Assembly: GCA_008638015.1 (NCBI GenBank)
Contig: VTPD01000004.1
Coordinates: 1 to 59,539, forward strand
Source: Pelagibacteraceae bacterium
GTDB taxonomy: Bacteria > Pseudomonadota > Alphaproteobacteria > Pelagibacterales > Pelagibacteraceae
DNA: 59,539 nucleotides
Reading direction: 5' to 3'
The notes beneath the pieces are model-generated. The model worked only from the letters and a program-made list of their open reading frames with translations, did no database searches and was not told the DNA's origin. Shown here piece after piece: positions 57,718 to 59,539 of this stretch (position 1 is its first letter; every line of letters begins with the position of its first letter). A program made the translations under genes and the position numbers.

Positions 57718-58112
57718 CTAAAAAATAGTTCTATTTCTCTTTTTGCACTTTCTGCTGAATCTGAACCGTGAACTGAATTTTTATCAATAGATATTGCAAA
57801 CATTTTTCTGATAGTACCCTCTTTTGCTTCGCTTGGATTGGTAGCTCCCATTAATTCTCTATTTTTTTGAATAGCATTATCACCCTCTAAAACCATAGCA
57901 ACCAAAGGACCTGAGCTAATATAATTACAAAGATCGTTAAAAAATGGTCTTTCTTTATGCATTTCATAAAATTTTTCTGCAAATTGTCGGTCTACATGTA
58001 TTTTTTTCATATGACCAATTTTAAGATTATTGTCCTCAAAGACATTTATAATTTTTCCTATTAGATTTCTTTCTACTGCATCTGGTTTAATTAAAGATAA
58101 TGTTTGTTCCAT
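57714..58112 (-). CDS. ndk: nucleoside-diphosphate kinase
   Basis: Ndk balances nucleoside triphosphate pools by phosphate transfer through a histidine. The 132 aa protein has the [11 protein letters not shown] start, the [15 protein letters not shown] segment, and the active-site H115 in NSVHGSDS. It lies one base after pepA on the same strand. Confidence 0.97.
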   Translation of the reverse strand: MEQTLSLIKPDAVERNLIGKIINVFEDNNLKIGHMKKIHVDRQFAEKFYEMHKERPFFNDLCNYISSGPLVAMVLEGDNAIQKNRELMGATNPSEAKEGTIRKMFAISIDKNSVHGSDSAESAKREIELFFS

Positions 58113-58113
58113 A

Positions 58114-59539
58114 TTATTTCTCGTAATGCTCCTTTACTAGTCTGTTTAATAATTTTACTCCATACCCAGTTGCTCCTTCTGGAGTTACTTCTGTATTTTT
58201 TTTGGTCCAAGCCATACCTGCAATATCTAAATGCGCCCATGGAGTTTTGTTTCTTATAAATCTTTGAAGAAACTGAGCTGCAGTTATTGATCCTGCTCCA
58301 CCTGAATAATTTATATTTTGCATATCTGCAATTTTTGAATCCATCAGTTTGTCAAAATTTTCATTGAGAGGTAATCTCCATGCTTTTTCATTATCTTTTA
58401 AACTTACTTCTTGAATTTGATTAGCTAATTTATCATCGTTAGAAAATAACCCAGCATACTCATTGCCAAGCGCTACTACAATTGCTCCAGTTAACGTAGC
58501 TAAATTTATTATAAATTTTGGTTTAAACTTATCTTCTGTGTAAGCAATTGCATCAGCTAGTACTAACCTACCTTCAGCATCAGTGTTTAAAATTTCAATG
58601 GATTGTCCTGAATAACTTTTAACAACATCGCCTGGTCTCTGAGCATTTCCATCAGCCATATTCTCAACTAATCCAACGACACCTACAGCATTAACTTTTG
58701 CTTTACGTAAAGCTAAAGTTTTCATCAAACCAGTAACTGTTCCTGCTCCACCCATATCATACTTCATGTCTTCCATAAATTTTGCTGGCTTAAGTGAAAT
58801 ACCACCGGTATCAAAACAAACACCTTTTCCCACAAATGCCAAAGGTTTTTCTTTTGAAGATTTATTTCCATTCCACTTCATGATTGCCATATAAGAATCA
58901 TTTGAACTTCCCTGCCCCACTCCAAGTAAAGCATTCATTCCTAATGATTTCATTTTTTTTTCATTTAAAATCTCTATTTGCAAACCAATTTTTTTTAACC
59001 GTAAAATTTCATCAACAAATTTTTTTGGATTTAAAATATTTGCAGGTTGAGTAACTAAATTTCTTGTTTCCTCAATACCCAAATATATATTTAAACATTC
59101 TTTTATTAAACTTTTAACACTTTTTTCATTTACAGTGATAATCTGTATATTATTTAATTTATTTTTATTTTCTTTTTTATATTTAAAATTAGAAAAATGA
59201 TAACTTTTTGAATATAAACCTAAAAAAAAGTTACTAATAAAAATATTGAAATTTTTTTTAATCAATTCTGAACTATCTAAATATAAATTAACTTTCTCAA
59301 ATTTAGATATTCTATCAAATACAGTTCCTCCTAATTTTTGATAATCATAATCAAGCGTAGTTGAAGTAATTTTAAAAATAAAAATTTGATGCTTTATTCT
59401 ATTTTCGGGAATTTCAATTAAAACATTTTCAGAATTTTTAAAATCTTCTTTGTATAAATTTATAATATTAATGTTTTTTTTTAGTATATTGCTTGAATTG
59501 CTTAAAAAATTGAAATTTTCATCAGCAAAAAAAATGTGA
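58114..59539 (-). CDS. pepA: leucyl aminopeptidase (5' end beyond window)
   Basis: PepA (family M17) releases N-terminal amino acids from peptides, using two metal ions. The frame has no in-frame stop from 58114 to the right edge, so a TTG at 59265 is only an internal codon; about 474 residues are visible of an expected 480-500. Diagnostic segments are the metal-binding [13 protein letters not shown] and YDMGGAG, and the family signature [13 protein letters not shown]. The N-terminal domain is diverged. The true start is probably just outside the window. Confidence 0.93.
   Translation of the reverse strand, partial: HIFFADENFNFLSNSSNILKKNINIINLYKEDFKNSENVLIEIPENRIKHQIFIFKITSTTLDYDYQKLGGTVFDRISKFEKVNLYLDSSELIKKNFNIFISNFFLGLYSKSYHFSNFKYKKENKNKLNNIQIITVNEKSVKSLIKECLNIYLGIEETRNLVTQPANILNPKKFVDEILRLKKIGLQIEILNEKKMKSLGMNALLGVGQGSSNDSYMAIMKWNGNKSSKEKPLAFVGKGVCFDTGGISLKPAKFMEDMKYDMGGAGTVTGLMKTLALRKAKVNAVGVVGLVENMADGNAQRPGDVVKSYSGQSIEILNTDAEGRLVLADAIAYTEDKFKPKFIINLATLTGAIVVALGNEYAGLFSNDDKLANQIQEVSLKDNEKAWRLPLNENFDKLMDSKIADMQNINYSGGAGSITAAQFLQRFIRNKTPWAHLDIAGMAWTKKNTEVTPEGATGYGVKLLNRLVKEHYEK

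Noticed and set aside
58114-59265. A 383-residue PepA starting at TTG 59265.
   Set aside because: The frame stays open to the right edge and the upstream residues fit the PepA N-terminal domain, so the gene continues past the window.
1-59539. CRISPR arrays, prophage, insertion sequences, toxin-antitoxin or defence genes.
   Set aside because: No repeat arrays, transposases, integrases or defence-family proteins were seen on either strand.

Overview
The window is a gene-dense, very AT-rich piece of bacterial chromosome. The protein families and their order point to a streamlined alphaproteobacterium of the SAR11/Pelagibacterales kind or a close relative. The grounds are an alphaproteobacterial nuoA-N operon plus a separate NDUFA12 homologue, a short prolyl-tRNA synthetase, DUF1467, DUF2155 and DUF2066 proteins, an HdaA-like protein, RNase J, a SUF-only Fe-S system, and almost no intergenic DNA. 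I cannot separate SAR11 proper from other AT-rich marine lineages by reading alone. No prophage, insertion sequence, integron, CRISPR array or restriction system is visible. No gene-free stretch exceeds 300 bases; the longest is about 150 bases, at 44523-44675.

Layout. Bases 1-25290 all read on the minus strand. In transcription order they hold gpsA, nuoA to nuoN in canonical order, birA, coaX, rnj, a DUF1467 protein, proS, lolC, lolD, dnaE, and then rpsB (cut by the left edge) behind its own promoter and structured leader. From nuoA to dnaE 22 genes follow each other with gaps of at most 6 bases, so complex I may share transcripts with replication, RNA decay, tRNA charging and lipoprotein sorting. 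A tRNA-Thr(UGU) and an EamA transporter come next. A plus-strand group at 26464-27979 holds an orphan protein, a zinc-ribbon membrane protein, an IscU-like protein and SufE. zapE (minus) and nadK (plus) follow, then the main suf operon sufB-C-D-S-U-T-A on the minus strand.

Bases 35.7-59.5 kb are short alternating gene groups: an alpha/beta hydrolase, anmK, tyrS, an AsmA-like protein, prfB with a programmed +1 frameshift, a class A penicillin-binding protein, RNase E/G, thiS-thiG, aroQ-accB-accC, a DUF2155 protein with NDUFA12, a stand-alone protein resembling the C-terminal end of B12-dependent ribonucleotide reductase, aspS, rnd, hda, a DUF2066 protein, purM-purN, ndk, and pepA running off the right edge.

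How it works together. The window covers respiration (complex I), the Fe-S supply that complex I needs (SUF plus a satellite IscU-like/SufE pair), cofactor synthesis (CoA, biotin attachment, thiazole, NADP), purine synthesis, cell-wall synthesis, and RNA turnover by RNase J, RNase E/G and RNase D. Most of it is ordinary core genome. The points I rate highest are the rpsB leader pseudoknot, a cysteine-free RNase E/G that has lost its zinc-link, the orphan ribonucleotide-reductase-tail protein, the 26.5-28.0 kb cluster with two unrecognised small proteins beside Fe-S factors, and convergent genes that all meet within about ten bases of each other.
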